Notes: generated by a model not told the origin, from the letters alone. Numbered from the stretch's first letter, positions 31,257 through 41,007 are shown. The stretch: DNA of 64,000 nucleotides from Synechococcus sp. CCY 9618 (GCF_019038415.1 NZ_JAFKRG010000043.1:1-64000); one strand, 5' to 3'. Translations and numbers: made by a program.

Positions 31257-32150
31257 CCCCGCCAGCCGGAGGATCTGGGGGATGCGATGTTCGGCCTTGA
31301 TCGCCATCAGGTGCACCCCCTGGGCGATCGATCGGTAGGCCGCCACCTGCTCGGCGGCGATCGCCACACCCTCGGCCGCCGGATCGGCGGCGCCGGCCAG
31401 GCGCTCGATCAGGGCCTCGGGGATGCAGGCCCCCGGCACCACCCGGTTGATGAACTGGGCATTACGGGCCGACTTGAGCAGAAACACCCCAGCCAGCACC
31501 GGCAGTCCCAGAGGAGCGGTGATCTCTTCCACGAAACGGCGCAGGCATCCCGCATCCATCACCATCTGGGTCTGGAGAAAGCGGGCTCCGGCCTCCCGTT
31601 TGCGCCGGACCCTGGAGCGGAGCCCGCTCCAGCTGGCCGACTGGGGATCGGCGGCCGCGCCGGGGAAGAGCGCGGTGCCCCCATCGGGGAGATCCCCCTG
31701 CACCGGGTCCTCGCCGCCATTGAGCCGCCCCACCAGCTGCAGCAGCCGCACCGCTTCGAGGTCATTCACCGCTCGAGCAGCCGGCTGATCGCCCGCCCGC
31801 ACCGGATCCCCCGTCAGGCAGAGCAGATTGCGGATGCCGAGGGCGTGGGCGCCGAGCAGATCGGCCTGGAGGGCAATGCGGTTGCGATCGCGACAGGTCA
31901 TCTGCAGGACCGGCTCGATGCCGGCCTCCAGCAGCAGGCGGCACACCGCCAGGCTGCTCATCCGCATCACGGCTCGGCTGCCATCGGTCACGTTGACCGC
32001 GTGCACCAGGCCCCTCAGACCGGCTGCGGCGGCGAGGGTGCGGGAGGCATCGGCGCCGCGGGGAGGGGTCACTTCCGCCGTGACGGCGAACCGGCCGTCC
32101 GCCAGGGCCTGTCGAAGCTGCAACGGCCACCTCCAAGACAGGGGCATCAT
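31191..32150 (-). CDS. metF: 5,10-methylenetetrahydrofolate reductase
   Basis: FAD enzyme making methyl-tetrahydrofolate for methionine synthesis. The 319-residue protein starts MMPLSWRWPLQLRQAL. The early E in TAEVTPPRGAD, the VNVTDGSRA segment, LQMTCRDRNR, RNLLCLTGDP and FLQTQMV are MetF landmarks. An open frame runs upstream to 32255 but would overlap the divergent pedR gene and is not conserved. Confidence 0.9.
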   Translation of the reverse strand: MMPLSWRWPLQLRQALADGRFAVTAEVTPPRGADASRTLAAAAGLRGLVHAVNVTDGSRAVMRMSSLAVCRLLLEAGIEPVLQMTCRDRNRIALQADLLGAHALGIRNLLCLTGDPVRAGDQPAARAVNDLEAVRLLQLVGRLNGGEDPVQGDLPDGGTALFPGAAADPQSASWSGLRSRVRRKREAGARFLQTQMVMDAGCLRRFVEEITAPLGLPVLAGVFLLKSARNAQFINRVVPGACIPEALIERLAGAADPAAEGVAIAAEQVAAYRSIAQGVHLMAIKAEHRIPQILRLAGLGGVADGEVGAEQLGHGLLLR

Positions 32151-32165
32151 GGAGCAGCAGCTGCC

Positions 32166-32171
32166 TAGAGT
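32166..32171 (+). promoter_or_regulatory. Candidate minus 10 box of pedR
   Basis: TAGAGT, 23 nt before the ATG at 32195, in the 44 bp spacer with metF. Confidence 0.4.
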
Positions 32172-32194
32172 GAAGCTCCGCTGCCCTGGAGCCG

Positions 32195-32509
32195 ATGGCT
32201 GAACGCAGGCAACCGGCGCCTTCCCTGTCCCTGGAGCGGCCCATGGTGCACCCACGCAGCGAGCTGTCGGAACGGGAAATCGAGATCATCGAGCTGGTGG
32301 CCACTGGCCTCACCAACCAGGAGATCGCCGGCCAGCTCACCATCAGCAAGCGCACGGTCGACAACCATGTCAGCAACATCTTCACCAAGACCGGTGCCAA
32401 GAACCGGGTGGCCCTGCTGAACTGGGCCATGGACAACGGCAAGATCTGCCGTGACGGCTTCAACTGCTGTGCCCTGCCCGGCGACGGCCAGGTTCCGCTG
32501 CCCGGCTGA
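32195..32509 (+). CDS. pedR: LuxR-type regulator PedR
   Basis: 104-residue stand-alone helix-turn-helix protein without a receiver domain. LSEREIEIIELVATGLTNQE and ISKRTVDNHVSNIFTKT form the LuxR helix-turn-helix, followed by NRVALLNWAMDNGKIC and a terminal NCC. This matches PedR of Synechocystis, a redox-responsive regulator inactivated through thioredoxin-dependent cysteine reduction under light. The ATG at 32195 has GGAG upstream; an ATG at 32243, also with GGAG, would give a shorter form. The promoter hexamer favours the longer start. Confidence 0.85.
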   Translation: MAERRQPAPSLSLERPMVHPRSELSEREIEIIELVATGLTNQEIAGQLTISKRTVDNHVSNIFTKTGAKNRVALLNWAMDNGKICRDGFNCCALPGDGQVPLPG

Positions 32510-32515
32510 TCCCTC

Positions 32516-33073
32516 TCAGCTGACCTCCGCCAGCAGGGCCTGCCGTGCCTCCTCAGGCCAGTCGCTCAGGGGCCGCCGGGCCAGGGCGGCATTGCTGAGG
32601 TCACGGCGGCCGGTGATGTCCTGGACACACCAGACGGGCGGGTGAACAGGGCAGTCGACCCTGTCCAGCTCCACCTCCGCCACCACCAGCGGGGCGTTGA
32701 CACCTCCGAACACGTCCAGCACCCAGTCGCCTCCAGCCAGATCCAGGTCGTAGCGGGTCTTGATCAGCCGATGGTCGCCGAGGGCCAGCAGGTCTTCCCC
32801 GTCAGCGGTTGGGATCGGATACTCAAACTCCAGCCGCGCCAGGGGCTGGCCTGCCGGAGCTGCCGCTGCAGCAGCCTGCTGCCGGGGCACCGGTGCCTTG
32901 AGGGTGAGGGTAGCCGTTTCGGCTCCCTGGAGAGGGCGGGCCAGTCGCACCCGCAGGGTGAGCCCCTGCGCTTCCGTCACCAGGTAGCCCTGGCGGATCG
33001 TGGTCTGCCGAAGCACATGGCCGCGCCACTGGACACCACGGACCAGGAAGCGACGCTCGATTTCCAGGGCCAT
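32516..33073 (-). CDS. CYTH-domain protein (triphosphate-tunnel enzyme)
   Basis: 185 residues beginning MALEIERRFLVRG, the EXEX(K/R) signature of the triphosphate tunnel metalloenzymes. LRVRLA, ATLTLKAP, RLEFEYPIP, LIKTRYDLDL and VAEVELD supply the alternating acidic and basic tunnel residues. Bacterial members often hydrolyse inorganic triphosphate. It lies just downstream of nadK on the same strand, 48 bp away. Confidence 0.85.
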   Translation of the reverse strand: MALEIERRFLVRGVQWRGHVLRQTTIRQGYLVTEAQGLTLRVRLARPLQGAETATLTLKAPVPRQQAAAAAAPAGQPLARLEFEYPIPTADGEDLLALGDHRLIKTRYDLDLAGGDWVLDVFGGVNAPLVVAEVELDRVDCPVHPPVWCVQDITGRRDLSNAALARRPLSDWPEEARQALLAEVS

Positions 33074-33121
33074 GGCGAAGGCGGCGGCAGGGAGGCTGAT
33101 GGGGCGGTCCGCTGGGGGCGC

Positions 33122-34111
33122 TCAATTGCGGGACGGCTCGCCAGCGGTGAGACTGCCGGCCCAGTGGAGCTTGTGGGTGAGGGTGCGGTAATAGGAGGGA
33201 CTCTGCTCCAGCTGCAGCATCAGGGAGGGATGGCGTCCCCGCTCCAGGACGCAGCGATCGCCGGGTTCCAGCACGGTGGCATGGGCGCCGTCCTTCCAGA
33301 GCCTCACCCTTCGGCTGGCCTCCCCCAGGGGCCAGACCGACAGCCTGGAGCGGGGCGGCACCACCACGGCCCGGCTGGAGAGGCTCATGGGGCAGATCGG
33401 TGTGACCACGATCGCCTCGATGCCGGGGTGGAGAATGGGTCCCCCGGCGGCCATGGCGTAGCCGGTGGAGCCGGTGGGCGTGGCGATGATCAGCCCATCG
33501 CCCCGGTACTGATCCACCACCTCCCCGTCGATCTCCAGTTCCAGCACGCAGGTGGGCGAGAGTTCATCGAGGCAGGGACGGAAGTAGAAGTCGTTCAGGG
33601 CCGCGTGGGGCCCATCACCGACGTCGTCCTGCTCCCCACCTGAGGGGACGTCCCCCTCCTGGGGCACCCCGTCCCCCCGGTCGATCCGCGCTTCCAGCAT
33701 CATCCGCTGCTGGATGGCGAAACGGTCGTCCCGCAGCCGCTGCCACAGATTGTCGTCCGGCGCCTGGCTGCCGTCGTCGCCGTTGGCCTCACCCCGGAGC
33801 CGCAGCAGACGTCGTTCATGGGTGAGGAAGCCCAGGTGACCGCCGACGTTAAAGCTCAGCACCGGCACACCGAAACGGGCCAGATGGCGGGCAGCGCCCA
33901 GCACGGTGCCATCCCCACCCAGCACCACGGCCAGATCGGGCAGCTCGGGCTCGGTGGCCAGCAGGCCAGGGAAGGGATTGACGGCCAGCCCGCTGACCGC
34001 GGTGGTGACGATCACCCCCTGGGAGCGCAGATCCTGGGCGCAACGGCGTGCCTGACGCTGGGCGGCCTGACTGCCATTGCGCACAATCAGCCAGACCCTC
34101 TCAAGCCGCAT
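33122..34111 (-). CDS. nadK: NAD(+)/NADH kinase
   Basis: Makes NADP from NAD. The 329-residue protein has GGDGT in [29 protein letters not shown], and the [16 protein letters not shown] motif. An insertion after residue 105 ([16 protein letters not shown]) and another near 150 are variable, acidic loops. Cyanobacteria carry two NAD kinases; this one lies between the NDH cluster and the CYTH gene. Confidence 0.92.
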   Translation of the reverse strand: MRLERVWLIVRNGSQAAQRQARRCAQDLRSQGVIVTTAVSGLAVNPFPGLLATEPELPDLAVVLGGDGTVLGAARHLARFGVPVLSFNVGGHLGFLTHERRLLRLRGEANGDDGSQAPDDNLWQRLRDDRFAIQQRMMLEARIDRGDGVPQEGDVPSGGEQDDVGDGPHAALNDFYFRPCLDELSPTCVLELEIDGEVVDQYRGDGLIIATPTGSTGYAMAAGGPILHPGIEAIVVTPICPMSLSSRAVVVPPRSRLSVWPLGEASRRVRLWKDGAHATVLEPGDRCVLERGRHPSLMLQLEQSPSYYRTLTHKLHWAGSLTAGEPSRN

Positions 34112-34138
34112 CGGCCGGCTCGCGGAAACCTGTCACGT

Positions 34139-34468
34139 CTACCAGCGCAACAGGTTGAAGCGCTCCATGTCCACCGTTTCACGGTTGCGGTAGAGCGACA
34201 GCAGAATCGCCAGGCCCACCGCCGCCTCCGCCGCCGCCACGGTGATCACGAAGATGGCGAACACCTGGCCGCGGATCAGCTGGCCATCGAGGTAGTCGGA
34301 GAAGGCCATCAGGTTGATGTTGACGGCATTCAGCATCAGTTCGATGCTCATCAGCACCCGCACGGCATTGCGGCTGTTGATCAGGCCCCAGACGCCCGTG
34401 CAGAACAGCAGGGCCGCCACGGCCAGGAAGGCCTCAAGGGGAATCGGAGACGCGGCGTCGGAGATCAT
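34139..34468 (-). CDS. ndhE: NDH-1 subunit 4L (NdhE)
   Basis: Small membrane subunit of NDH-1, 109 residues with three helices. It contains [18 protein letters not shown], whose glutamate belongs to the proton path, and ends with [19 protein letters not shown]. Last gene of ndhA-I-G-E; it overlaps ndhG by 4 bp. Confidence 0.96.
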   Translation of the reverse strand: MISDAASPIPLEAFLAVAALLFCTGVWGLINSRNAVRVLMSIELMLNAVNINLMAFSDYLDGQLIRGQVFAIFVITVAAAEAAVGLAILLSLYRNRETVDMERFNLLRW

Positions 34469-35091
34469 GGCTTGGAGAGCAGGGTGGGCTCGGGAGTTGC
34501 TTTCTCAATCAGCAGGGGGGTGCGATCCTTCTCGATCAGTCCCTGGTCGGCCGGTTCACCGGTGATCACATCGGTGCTGAAGACATCGCGTCGGGCGAGC
34601 ACGATGGCGCCGATCATGGCCATCAGCAGCAGCACCGAGGCCAGCTCGAAGGGCAGCAGATAGTCGGTGAAGAGATGCTCGCCGATGCGGATGGTGGCTT
34701 CCTCGCCCACCGGGACCGGACCGGGCAGGGCCCAGGGGGTGGTGAAGGCCACCCGCAGCAGCAGGGCGAACAGCCCGCCGCACACCGCACCGGAGAGCAA
34801 CCGGCGCACCAGCAGACCGGGGATGGCCGCGAGGGTTTCCTTCTTGTTCACCAGCATGATCGCGAACAGGATCAGGACGTTGACGGCGCCGACGTAGACG
34901 AGGATCTGGGCCGCCGCCACGAAGCTGGCGTTGAGCAGCAGGTAGAGACCGGACACCGACAGGAAGACGCCGCCGAGCAGAAAGGCCGAATAGACGATGT
35001 TGGGGAGCAGCACGACGCCCAGGGATCCGGCCACCACGGCGGCGGACAGCACCAGGAAGCAGATCTGCTGGGTGGTGGAGGCGATCGTCAT
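34465..35091 (-). CDS. ndhG: NDH-1 subunit 6 (NdhG)
   Basis: Membrane subunit with five helices, 208 residues. The segment [27 protein letters not shown] is the conserved helix-3 region. The C-terminus after [10 protein letters not shown] is cytosolic. It starts exactly at the last base of ndhI and overlaps ndhE, indicating coupled translation. Confidence 0.95.
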   Translation of the reverse strand: MTIASTTQQICFLVLSAAVVAGSLGVVLLPNIVYSAFLLGGVFLSVSGLYLLLNASFVAAAQILVYVGAVNVLILFAIMLVNKKETLAAIPGLLVRRLLSGAVCGGLFALLLRVAFTTPWALPGPVPVGEEATIRIGEHLFTDYLLPFELASVLLLMAMIGAIVLARRDVFSTDVITGEPADQGLIEKDRTPLLIEKATPEPTLLSKP

Positions 35092-35720
35092 CAGGAAGCT
35101 CCGGTGCTGTCGGAAGGGGCGGCTCCAGCCGGGGTGGCCTTGGGCAGGGTCTCCAGCACCTGGGCGGGGAGCTGGCCGGCCCGGGGCGCATCGGCGGGCA
35201 CCCCATGGGGGTCCATGGCGCCCTTGGGAAGGTAGGCCAGTTCGCGCAGGGCGAACACCGCCGGATCGGAGGTGACGCTGGTGGGCAGGCGGCCGAGGGC
35301 GACGTTGTCGTAGTTGAGGCTGTGGCGATCAAAGGCCGCCAGTTCGTATTCCTCGGTCATGGAGAGGCAGTTGGTGGGGCAGTACTCCACACAGTTGCCG
35401 CAGAAGATGCACACCCCGAAATCGATCGAGTAGTTGCGCAGTTCCTTCTTCTTGGTGGCCTTGTTCATCACCCAGTCGACCACCGGCAGATTGATGGGGC
35501 ATACCCGCACACACACCTCACAGGAGATGCACTTGTCGAGTTCGTAGTGGATCCGGCCCCGGTAACGCTCCGAGGGGATCAGCTTCTCGTAGGGATACTG
35601 CACCGTGATCGGCCGCCGGCGCAGGTGGTCGAAGGTCACCGCCAGACCCTGGGTCATGGTCTGGGCCGCGCTCACCGCGTCCCGGGTGTAGTCACCGACT
35701 TGCTTGAGAAACCCGAACAT
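35091..35720 (-). CDS. ndhI: NDH-1 subunit I (NdhI), 2x[4Fe-4S] protein
   Basis: Carries electrons from the ferredoxin entry site toward plastoquinone. The 209-residue protein has two cluster motifs, [12 protein letters not shown] and [12 protein letters not shown]. The C-terminal tail (after about 165) is Ala/Pro rich and variable. It lies 80 bp after ndhA. Confidence 0.96.
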   Translation of the reverse strand: MFGFLKQVGDYTRDAVSAAQTMTQGLAVTFDHLRRRPITVQYPYEKLIPSERYRGRIHYELDKCISCEVCVRVCPINLPVVDWVMNKATKKKELRNYSIDFGVCIFCGNCVEYCPTNCLSMTEEYELAAFDRHSLNYDNVALGRLPTSVTSDPAVFALRELAYLPKGAMDPHGVPADAPRAGQLPAQVLETLPKATPAGAAPSDSTGAS

Positions 35721-35800
35721 GGCTGGAAGCGAGGGGGGTTACGGGGTGGGCACCATGATGGCCCCGAAGGAGCCAGGTTGTTGGTATCCGTGGACCGGGT

Positions 35801-36952
35801 TCAGCCGCCGAAGGCGGCCGGGAAGGCCAGCTTGAGCCCTGCGGTGACCAGCAGGTTGACCAGGGCGATGGGCAGCAGGAACTTCCAGCCCAGGTCGAGC
35901 AGCTGGTCGATCCGCACCCGGGGGGTGGTCCAGCGCAGCAGGATCGCGAAGAAGACCAGCAGGTAGGCCTTGAGGATCGTGCTGACGATGCCGATCGAGC
36001 CGGTGATGACCTGCACCAGGGGGGCATCGGGAGAGACCCCCAGCCAGCCGGTGATCCATTCCACCGGGATCGGGAAGCTCCAGCCGCCCAGGTAGAGCAC
36101 CGACACCAGCAGGGCGGAGAGCACCAGGTTGATGTAGCTGCCCAGATAGAAGAGGGCGAACTTCATGCCGGCGTACTCGGTCTGGTAGCCGGCCACCAGC
36201 TCCTCCTCCGCCTCCGGCAGGTCGAAGGGCAGCCGCTCGCACTCGGCCAGGGCGCAGATCCAGAAGATCACGAAGCCCACCGGCTGGCGCCAGATGTTCC
36301 AGCTGAAGATGCCGGCGCCGGTCTGCTGGGCGACGATGTCGACGGTGCTGAGGGAGTTGCTCATCATCACCACCGCCAGCACCGCCAGGGCCAGGGGAAT
36401 CTCGTAGCTGATCGACTGGGCCGCAGCCCGCAGGCCTCCCAGGAGGGAGTACTTGTTGTTGCTCGAGTAGCCGCTCATCAGCAGGCCGATGGGCTGAATG
36501 CTGCTCAGGGCGATCCAGAGGAAGATGCCCACGCCCACGTTGCTGATCAGCAGGTTCTGACCGAAGGGCACCACCAGCCAGGACAGGATCACCGGCACCA
36601 CCACCAGCACCGGCCCGAGGCTGAACAGGAGGGTGTCGGCCCGGGCCGGAATGATGTCCTCCTTGAACACCAGCTTGAGGCCGTCGGCGAGGGGCTGGAG
36701 GACGCCCAGGGCGCCGGCGTACTCCGGGCCGATCCGCTGCTGCACCGCGGCGGAGATCTTGCGCTCCAGCCACACGCTCACGAGAACGCCGACCACGGCG
36801 CCCACCAGCACCAGCAGCATCGGCAGGGGCAGCCAGAGCAGACGGGCCGCCCCGGCCGTCAGCCCCGCGTTCTGGGCCAGATCGATGAAGCTCGACTGGA
36901 GGTCGAGCCCGGGGGCGACGACGGCGGCACCCAGCAAGCCAGTGGACAGCAT
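35801..36952 (-). CDS. ndhA: NDH-1 subunit 1 (NdhA)
   Basis: Membrane subunit that forms part of the quinone channel, 383 residues with about eight helices. Landmarks are [41 protein letters not shown]-like [12 protein letters not shown], and [24 protein letters not shown], the charged quinone-site loop. First gene of the ndhA-I-G-E operon. A TAGGTT hexamer lies just upstream. Confidence 0.96.
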   Translation of the reverse strand: MLSTGLLGAAVVAPGLDLQSSFIDLAQNAGLTAGAARLLWLPLPMLLVLVGAVVGVLVSVWLERKISAAVQQRIGPEYAGALGVLQPLADGLKLVFKEDIIPARADTLLFSLGPVLVVVPVILSWLVVPFGQNLLISNVGVGIFLWIALSSIQPIGLLMSGYSSNNKYSLLGGLRAAAQSISYEIPLALAVLAVVMMSNSLSTVDIVAQQTGAGIFSWNIWRQPVGFVIFWICALAECERLPFDLPEAEEELVAGYQTEYAGMKFALFYLGSYINLVLSALLVSVLYLGGWSFPIPVEWITGWLGVSPDAPLVQVITGSIGIVSTILKAYLLVFFAILLRWTTPRVRIDQLLDLGWKFLLPIALVNLLVTAGLKLAFPAAFGG

Positions 36953-36973
36953 CAGAGAACTCCGGTGGAGGGG

Positions 36974-36979
36974 AACCTA
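36974..36979 (-). promoter_or_regulatory. Candidate minus 10 box of the ndhA-I-G-E operon
   Basis: TAGGTT on the minus strand within CCTAGGTT, 21 nt before the ndhA start. Confidence 0.45.
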
Positions 36980-37006
36980 GGGGGTCAGGGGGCGGCCGGA
37001 CAGAAA

Positions 37007-38215
37007 TCAGCCCGGGACGGGACGGCTCTCGAGGGGAAGCCAGCCCCGCTCGCTGCAGCCCGTGTAGATCTGCGAGGGACGGTAGATGCGGTTGGCACCC
37101 AGTTGTTCCTTCCAGTGGGCAAGCCATCCTGCCGTACGGGCGATGGCGAAGATGGGGGTGAACAGGTCGCGCGGAATACCGAGTTTTCGGTACACCAGTC
37201 CGGAGTAGAAGTCGACGTTCGGGAAGATGCCCTTCGGCCCCAGCTTGCGGGCCGCCACCTCCTCGAGCCTGAGGGCCACGTCGTACATGGCGTCGTGACC
37301 GAAGCGCTGGAATAGCTCCTCCGCCAAGCCCTGCAGGATCACGGCTCGGGGATCCTTGACCCGATATTCACGATGACCGAAGCCCATGATCTTCTGCTTC
37401 TCGGCGATGGCCCGGTCGAGCCAGGGCTCCACCTGGTCGATGCTGCCGATCTGGTCAAGCATGTCGAGCACGTCCTCGTTGGCGCCGCCGTGCAGCGGCC
37501 CGGCCAGGGTGCCCACCGCCGAGGCCACCACGGCGTAGGGGTCGGTGAGGGTGCTGGCCGTGACCCGGGCACTGAAGGTGCTGGCGTTGAGGCTGTGCTC
37601 CGCGTGCAGGATCAGGCAGGCATCGAAGATCCGGGCCGCCAGGGGATCGGGCTCCCGCTCGGTGAGCATGTAGAGGAAGTTGGCCGAGTAGGCCAGGTCG
37701 TCGCGGGGCTGGATCGGATCCTGGCCTTTGCGGATCAGTTGGAACGCCGCCACCATCGTGGGGATCTTGGCGATCAGACGCACCACCGCGTCGACGATGT
37801 ACTGGGGGTCGTAGAGGGCCCGGCGGGAATAGAAGAGCCCCAGGGAGGCGGCGCTGGCCTGCAGGGCATCCATGGGGTGTCCCGTGGCCGGGAAGCACTT
37901 CATCATGTCGCGGATGCGGAAACTCACCCGCCGGTGCATCTGCACCTCCTGCTCGAATTCCCGCAGTTGGAAAATGGTGGGGAGTTCCCCCCAGATCAGC
38001 AGATAGGCGGTTTCGAGGAAGCTGCTGTGACTGGCCAGCTGCTCGAGGGGATAGCCCCGGTAGGTGAGCAGCCCCTTCAGGCCGTCGATGTCGCAGATGG
38101 CCGACTGGGTGGCGGGCACCCCCTCCAGACCCGGCCGGAAGGGGGGCGTCGTCGGCTCCGGCGGGAGAGGGGTGCCCTGAGGGTGATTCGCCTCTGGGTT
38201 GCACTCCGCCGCCAT
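37007..38215 (-). CDS. gltA: Citrate synthase
   Basis: Condenses oxaloacetate and acetyl-CoA at the entry of the cyanobacterial TCA pathway. With the ATG at 38215 it has 402 residues. The catalytic histidines are in HAEHSLNASTF and GFGHREYRVKDPRA, with HGGANEDVLDML between. The upstream ATG at 38236 is less likely, because it nearly abuts the hexamer TAAGTT (38243-38238), while the ATG at 38215 has AGGA upstream and a 22 nt gap to the hexamer. It precedes ndhA by 54 bp on the same strand. Confidence 0.93.
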   Translation of the reverse strand: MAAECNPEANHPQGTPLPPEPTTPPFRPGLEGVPATQSAICDIDGLKGLLTYRGYPLEQLASHSSFLETAYLLIWGELPTIFQLREFEQEVQMHRRVSFRIRDMMKCFPATGHPMDALQASAASLGLFYSRRALYDPQYIVDAVVRLIAKIPTMVAAFQLIRKGQDPIQPRDDLAYSANFLYMLTEREPDPLAARIFDACLILHAEHSLNASTFSARVTASTLTDPYAVVASAVGTLAGPLHGGANEDVLDMLDQIGSIDQVEPWLDRAIAEKQKIMGFGHREYRVKDPRAVILQGLAEELFQRFGHDAMYDVALRLEEVAARKLGPKGIFPNVDFYSGLVYRKLGIPRDLFTPIFAIARTAGWLAHWKEQLGANRIYRPSQIYTGCSERGWLPLESRPVPG

Positions 38216-38237
38216 GCCGTTTCCTGTGGGTGGCATG

Positions 38238-38243
38238 AACTTA
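38238..38243 (-). promoter_or_regulatory. Candidate minus 10 box of gltA
   Basis: TAAGTT on the minus strand, 22 nt before the preferred gltA ATG. Confidence 0.4.
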
Positions 38244-38283
38244 GGCGCAGGAAACCGGGATTGACGTAGCGCCCGCTGCCGGC

Positions 38284-38844
38284 TCAGGGGCAGGGCAGCC
38301 AGAGTTTCGGGCGCACCAGCCACTCCAGACGGGCACTCCCGGCCAGGGGGGTGCCGGTCTCGGCGGGAGGAAGCCGCAGCAGGGCCATGCCCGCCTTGCG
38401 CAGGCTGATGGCTCCGGGCTCGGCCCCCAGCAGCCGGGCGGCCAGCAGACCCAGATCGGGCTCGTGGCCCACCAGAAGCAGCCGTCGCGGGAAAGGCGAT
38501 GGGGGTTCCGAGGCCGCAGGGGCGGAACCAGCGTCCCCCCCCGCAACCAGCCAGACCGGCAGCAGCGGCAGGGGATCGCCTCCTGGCTCCAGGGCCTGGG
38601 CCAGCTCAAGGGCATCGGCCATTCCGGCCGCCAGGGCGATCTCCCCGGTCTGCCGGGCCCGGGCAAGGGGGCTGGAGAGGAGCCGGTCGGCCTTCAGACC
38701 CAGCTGGGCGGCCCGGTCCAGCACCGCCCGGGTGCGGATCCGGCCGGTGGAGGTGAGCTCCCGGCCCGGGTCGAGGAGGCCGGGACGACGCTCCTCGGCG
38801 ATGCCGTGGCGCAGCAGCAGCAGTTCCCTTGCCTGTGCGGCCAT
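38284..38844 (-). CDS. sixA: Phosphohistidine phosphatase SixA-like
   Basis: 186-residue histidine phosphatase. The RHG catalytic motif is LLLRHGIAEE, with the second arginine in SSPLARARQT and the second histidine in LLVGHEPDL. The short length fits SixA, which removes phosphate from phosphohistidine in signalling proteins. The ATG at 38844 lies 2 bp from the stop of the DUF3352 gene; an open frame further upstream is a shadow of that gene. Confidence 0.85.
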   Translation of the reverse strand: MAAQARELLLLRHGIAEERRPGLLDPGRELTSTGRIRTRAVLDRAAQLGLKADRLLSSPLARARQTGEIALAAGMADALELAQALEPGGDPLPLLPVWLVAGGDAGSAPAASEPPSPFPRRLLLVGHEPDLGLLAARLLGAEPGAISLRKAGMALLRLPPAETGTPLAGSARLEWLVRPKLWLPCP

Positions 38845-38846
38845 CC

Positions 38847-40481
38847 TCAGGGGGCTCCGAAGTCGAGGCGACCCTGCACCACCAGGCCGTCGGGCTCTCC
38901 CTTCAGGGCCAGGGCCAACCCCTCGACCGGATCGGAGAGGGAGCCGCCGGCCAGGGCGGTGAGGCGCTGCCACGGCTGCCAGGCGGCCAACAGGGACCGG
39001 GCTCGGGGACCCTCCAGGGCCCATTGCAGGGTCGCGTCAGGACCGGCAAGCGCCTCCAGCTGCTCCTGCGGGCGGCGGCCGCCCTTCCTGAGAGGCCCGT
39101 CGAAGCGCTCCAGCTGACCCAGGGATTCGCCCCACCAGGCCTGGTCGTCCCGCTGCCAGCGCCAGCCTGCCAGCGGAGCCTGCAGCTGCTCGGGCTTGCC
39201 GTCCCGGCGTCCGGAGCCGGCCTGCAGCCGGGTCCAGACCCGCAGCGGATGGCCGTCGACCTCCAGTGGGGCGGCGATCAGTCCCTGGTCCGCCAGGGCG
39301 GCCTCCACCACCGCGGCATCAGGCCGATCGGCCGCCGTGCCGAGCAGCCACTGCTCACCAGTGGAGGCGGCCAGCAGCGGCCCGGCCGCGGAGGCCCTCA
39401 CCAGGGCCGGCAGCGGACCCGCCGAGCCATCGCCCCCCACCATCCTCGAAAGCAGGGGCTGCAGCAGGGGAATCGTGGCCACCGCGGCCGGATCCTGCAC
39501 CAGGGCGAGGCTGGCGGCAGGACCGCGCAGCCCCTCCAGCAGCTCCCGGCCCAGCCCCGCGTCCGCGCCCACCACGGGCAGCACCGTTTCCGGCGGCAGC
39601 CCCAGCAGGCCGTTCAGCCGCAGGCCCCGCCCCTCGGGCCTCAGGGCCACAAGCAGATCCCCGGGCCGCTGGTCGGCCCCCACCGGCAGGGGCAGGCCCA
39701 GCCAGCGCTCGAGGGCCGCAGGTCCGGCCTGGAGCAGGGCGGCACCGGAGCCCAGGCGGCGCAGTCCGTCCTGGAAGGAGGGCTGGCCGGCCTGGTTGAG
39801 CTCGGCGATCTGGGACACGTCGAGGGCCTGCTCCAGAACCCCACGGCCCGAGGCGATCAGTACCAGGTCGTCATCCACCAGGGCCGTGGCCAGGGGCATG
39901 GGTGAGCGTCCGAGCAGGGCCCCCTGGCCGCTGATCAGACCCATGCCCCGGTAGGTGCTGATCTGCAGATCCGTGCCAGCCAGGCTGCGGGTCTGCCAGA
40001 AACGCTGCAGGAAGCGACGGGCACCGTCGTCGTCGCGGCTGCCCAGGGCCAGCAGCCAGCCTCCCCGGGAGGGCGCTGCTGCCGCAGCGGAGCCGGCCGG
40101 GCCACCGGGGGAGGGGGGTGGCTCGAACAGGGCAAGGCCGACCGGTGCCGCCAGCCAAGAGCGCAGTTCGCCGTCGTAGTCGAGCCCCGCGGCGGCGAAG
40201 GCCCCGTCGCGCAGGCGGGCCACCGCCTCCGCCGCCTGGCGCCGCTGACGGGGCGGGGCAACGGCCCTGGCGTAGTCCACCGGCTGGTCGCCGTCGCTGA
40301 ACAGGTACAGGCTGAGGGGCGCCTCGCGGGGCACGAACCGGGCGGCCCGGGGAATCCCCAGGGGCAGGCGCTGAAGCCGCAGGGCACTGCGCTGCCACAC
40401 CAGCCACCAGCCACCGAGCCCCAGTCCGAACACCACCAGCACCAGGGCCAGCAGCACCGCCAGGAAAGGGCGGGCCTTCAT
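38847..40481 (-). CDS. DUF3352 lipoprotein-like or membrane-anchored protein
   Basis: 544 residues of unknown function. It has an N-terminal membrane anchor (PFLAVLLALVLVVFGLGLGG, followed by WW) and then an external domain beginning near AARFVPREAPLSLYLF. I recognise the cyanobacterial DUF3352 pattern (repeated LDVSQIAEL-, LALVQDPAAV- and DQAWWGESLG-like segments). No catalytic motif is visible. It is followed by sixA with a 2 bp gap and is divergent from the rhodanese gene (55 bp). Confidence 0.75.
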   Translation of the reverse strand: MKARPFLAVLLALVLVVFGLGLGGWWLVWQRSALRLQRLPLGIPRAARFVPREAPLSLYLFSDGDQPVDYARAVAPPRQRRQAAEAVARLRDGAFAAAGLDYDGELRSWLAAPVGLALFEPPPSPGGPAGSAAAAAPSRGGWLLALGSRDDDGARRFLQRFWQTRSLAGTDLQISTYRGMGLISGQGALLGRSPMPLATALVDDDLVLIASGRGVLEQALDVSQIAELNQAGQPSFQDGLRRLGSGAALLQAGPAALERWLGLPLPVGADQRPGDLLVALRPEGRGLRLNGLLGLPPETVLPVVGADAGLGRELLEGLRGPAASLALVQDPAAVATIPLLQPLLSRMVGGDGSAGPLPALVRASAAGPLLAASTGEQWLLGTAADRPDAAVVEAALADQGLIAAPLEVDGHPLRVWTRLQAGSGRRDGKPEQLQAPLAGWRWQRDDQAWWGESLGQLERFDGPLRKGGRRPQEQLEALAGPDATLQWALEGPRARSLLAAWQPWQRLTALAGGSLSDPVEGLALALKGEPDGLVVQGRLDFGAP

Positions 40482-40536
40482 GCTTTCTCAGCAGGATGGC
40501 TCCATCCTGACGCCACCCCCCCCTCCCACGCCCGCC

Positions 40537-40899
40537 ATGGACGAGCCGACCCGCCCGGGGACCCCCCGGAGCCTTCCCGCAGCGGAGCTGCAGCGCCGGC
40601 TCGAGGCGGGGGAACCGCTACAGATCGTGGACGTGCGCGAGGACGCCGAACTGGCCCTGGCCCGCCTGCCCCACGCGGTGCTGCATCTGCCCCTGAGCCG
40701 CCACGGGGAATGGATGCCCCAACTGGCGAACCGGCTGGGGCGGAGCCAGCCGGTGGTGGTGCTCTGCCATGGCGGCATCCGCAGCTGGGACTTCGGCTGC
40801 TGGCTGATCCAGGAGCAGGGCTACGACGACGTCTGGAATCTGCAGGGCGGGATCGATGCCTGGAGCCGGGAGGTGGACCCCGGGGTGCCCCGTTACTGA
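40537..40899 (+). CDS. Rhodanese-like domain protein
   Basis: 120-residue single rhodanese domain. It contains LQIVDVREDAELALARLPHAVLHLPLS and the active-site loop LCHGGIRSWDF, whose cysteine carries the persulfide in this family, and ends with NLQGGIDAWSREVDP. The physiological sulfur acceptor is unknown. The ATG at 40537 is preferred to 40480, which would overlap the divergent gene start. The stop codon lies in a 14-bp tandem repeat. Confidence 0.88.
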   Translation: MDEPTRPGTPRSLPAAELQRRLEAGEPLQIVDVREDAELALARLPHAVLHLPLSRHGEWMPQLANRLGRSQPVVVLCHGGIRSWDFGCWLIQEQGYDDVWNLQGGIDAWSREVDPGVPRY

Positions 40900-40924
40900 C
40901 CCCCCGTCACTGATCCCCCGTTAC
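40888..40924. repeat. 14 bp tandem repeat over the rhodanese stop
   Basis: CCCCGTTACTGA (40888), CCCCGTCACTGA (40902) and CCCCGTTAC (40916) repeat with a strict 14-bp period. The gene stop is the TGA of copy one; copy two gives another TGA in a different frame. Confidence 0.8.
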
Positions 40925-40963
40925 CAAGCCACTGAGAAGAGCGGGGAAAGGGCATCGCCTGCC

Positions 40964-40969
40964 TAGGAT
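40964..40969 (+). promoter_or_regulatory. Candidate minus 10 box of hrcA
   Basis: TAGGAT in CCTAGGAT, 38 nt before the hrcA TTG. No CIRCE inverted repeat was found in this spacer. Confidence 0.4.
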
Positions 40970-41007
40970 CGATCTTCCGGTTTTCTTTCACTCCCCCTAC
41001 CCAGCTT

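Noticed and set aside
40925-41007. CIRCE operator before hrcA
   Set aside because: The TTAGCACTC-N9-GAGTGCTAA pattern is not present in the spacer.
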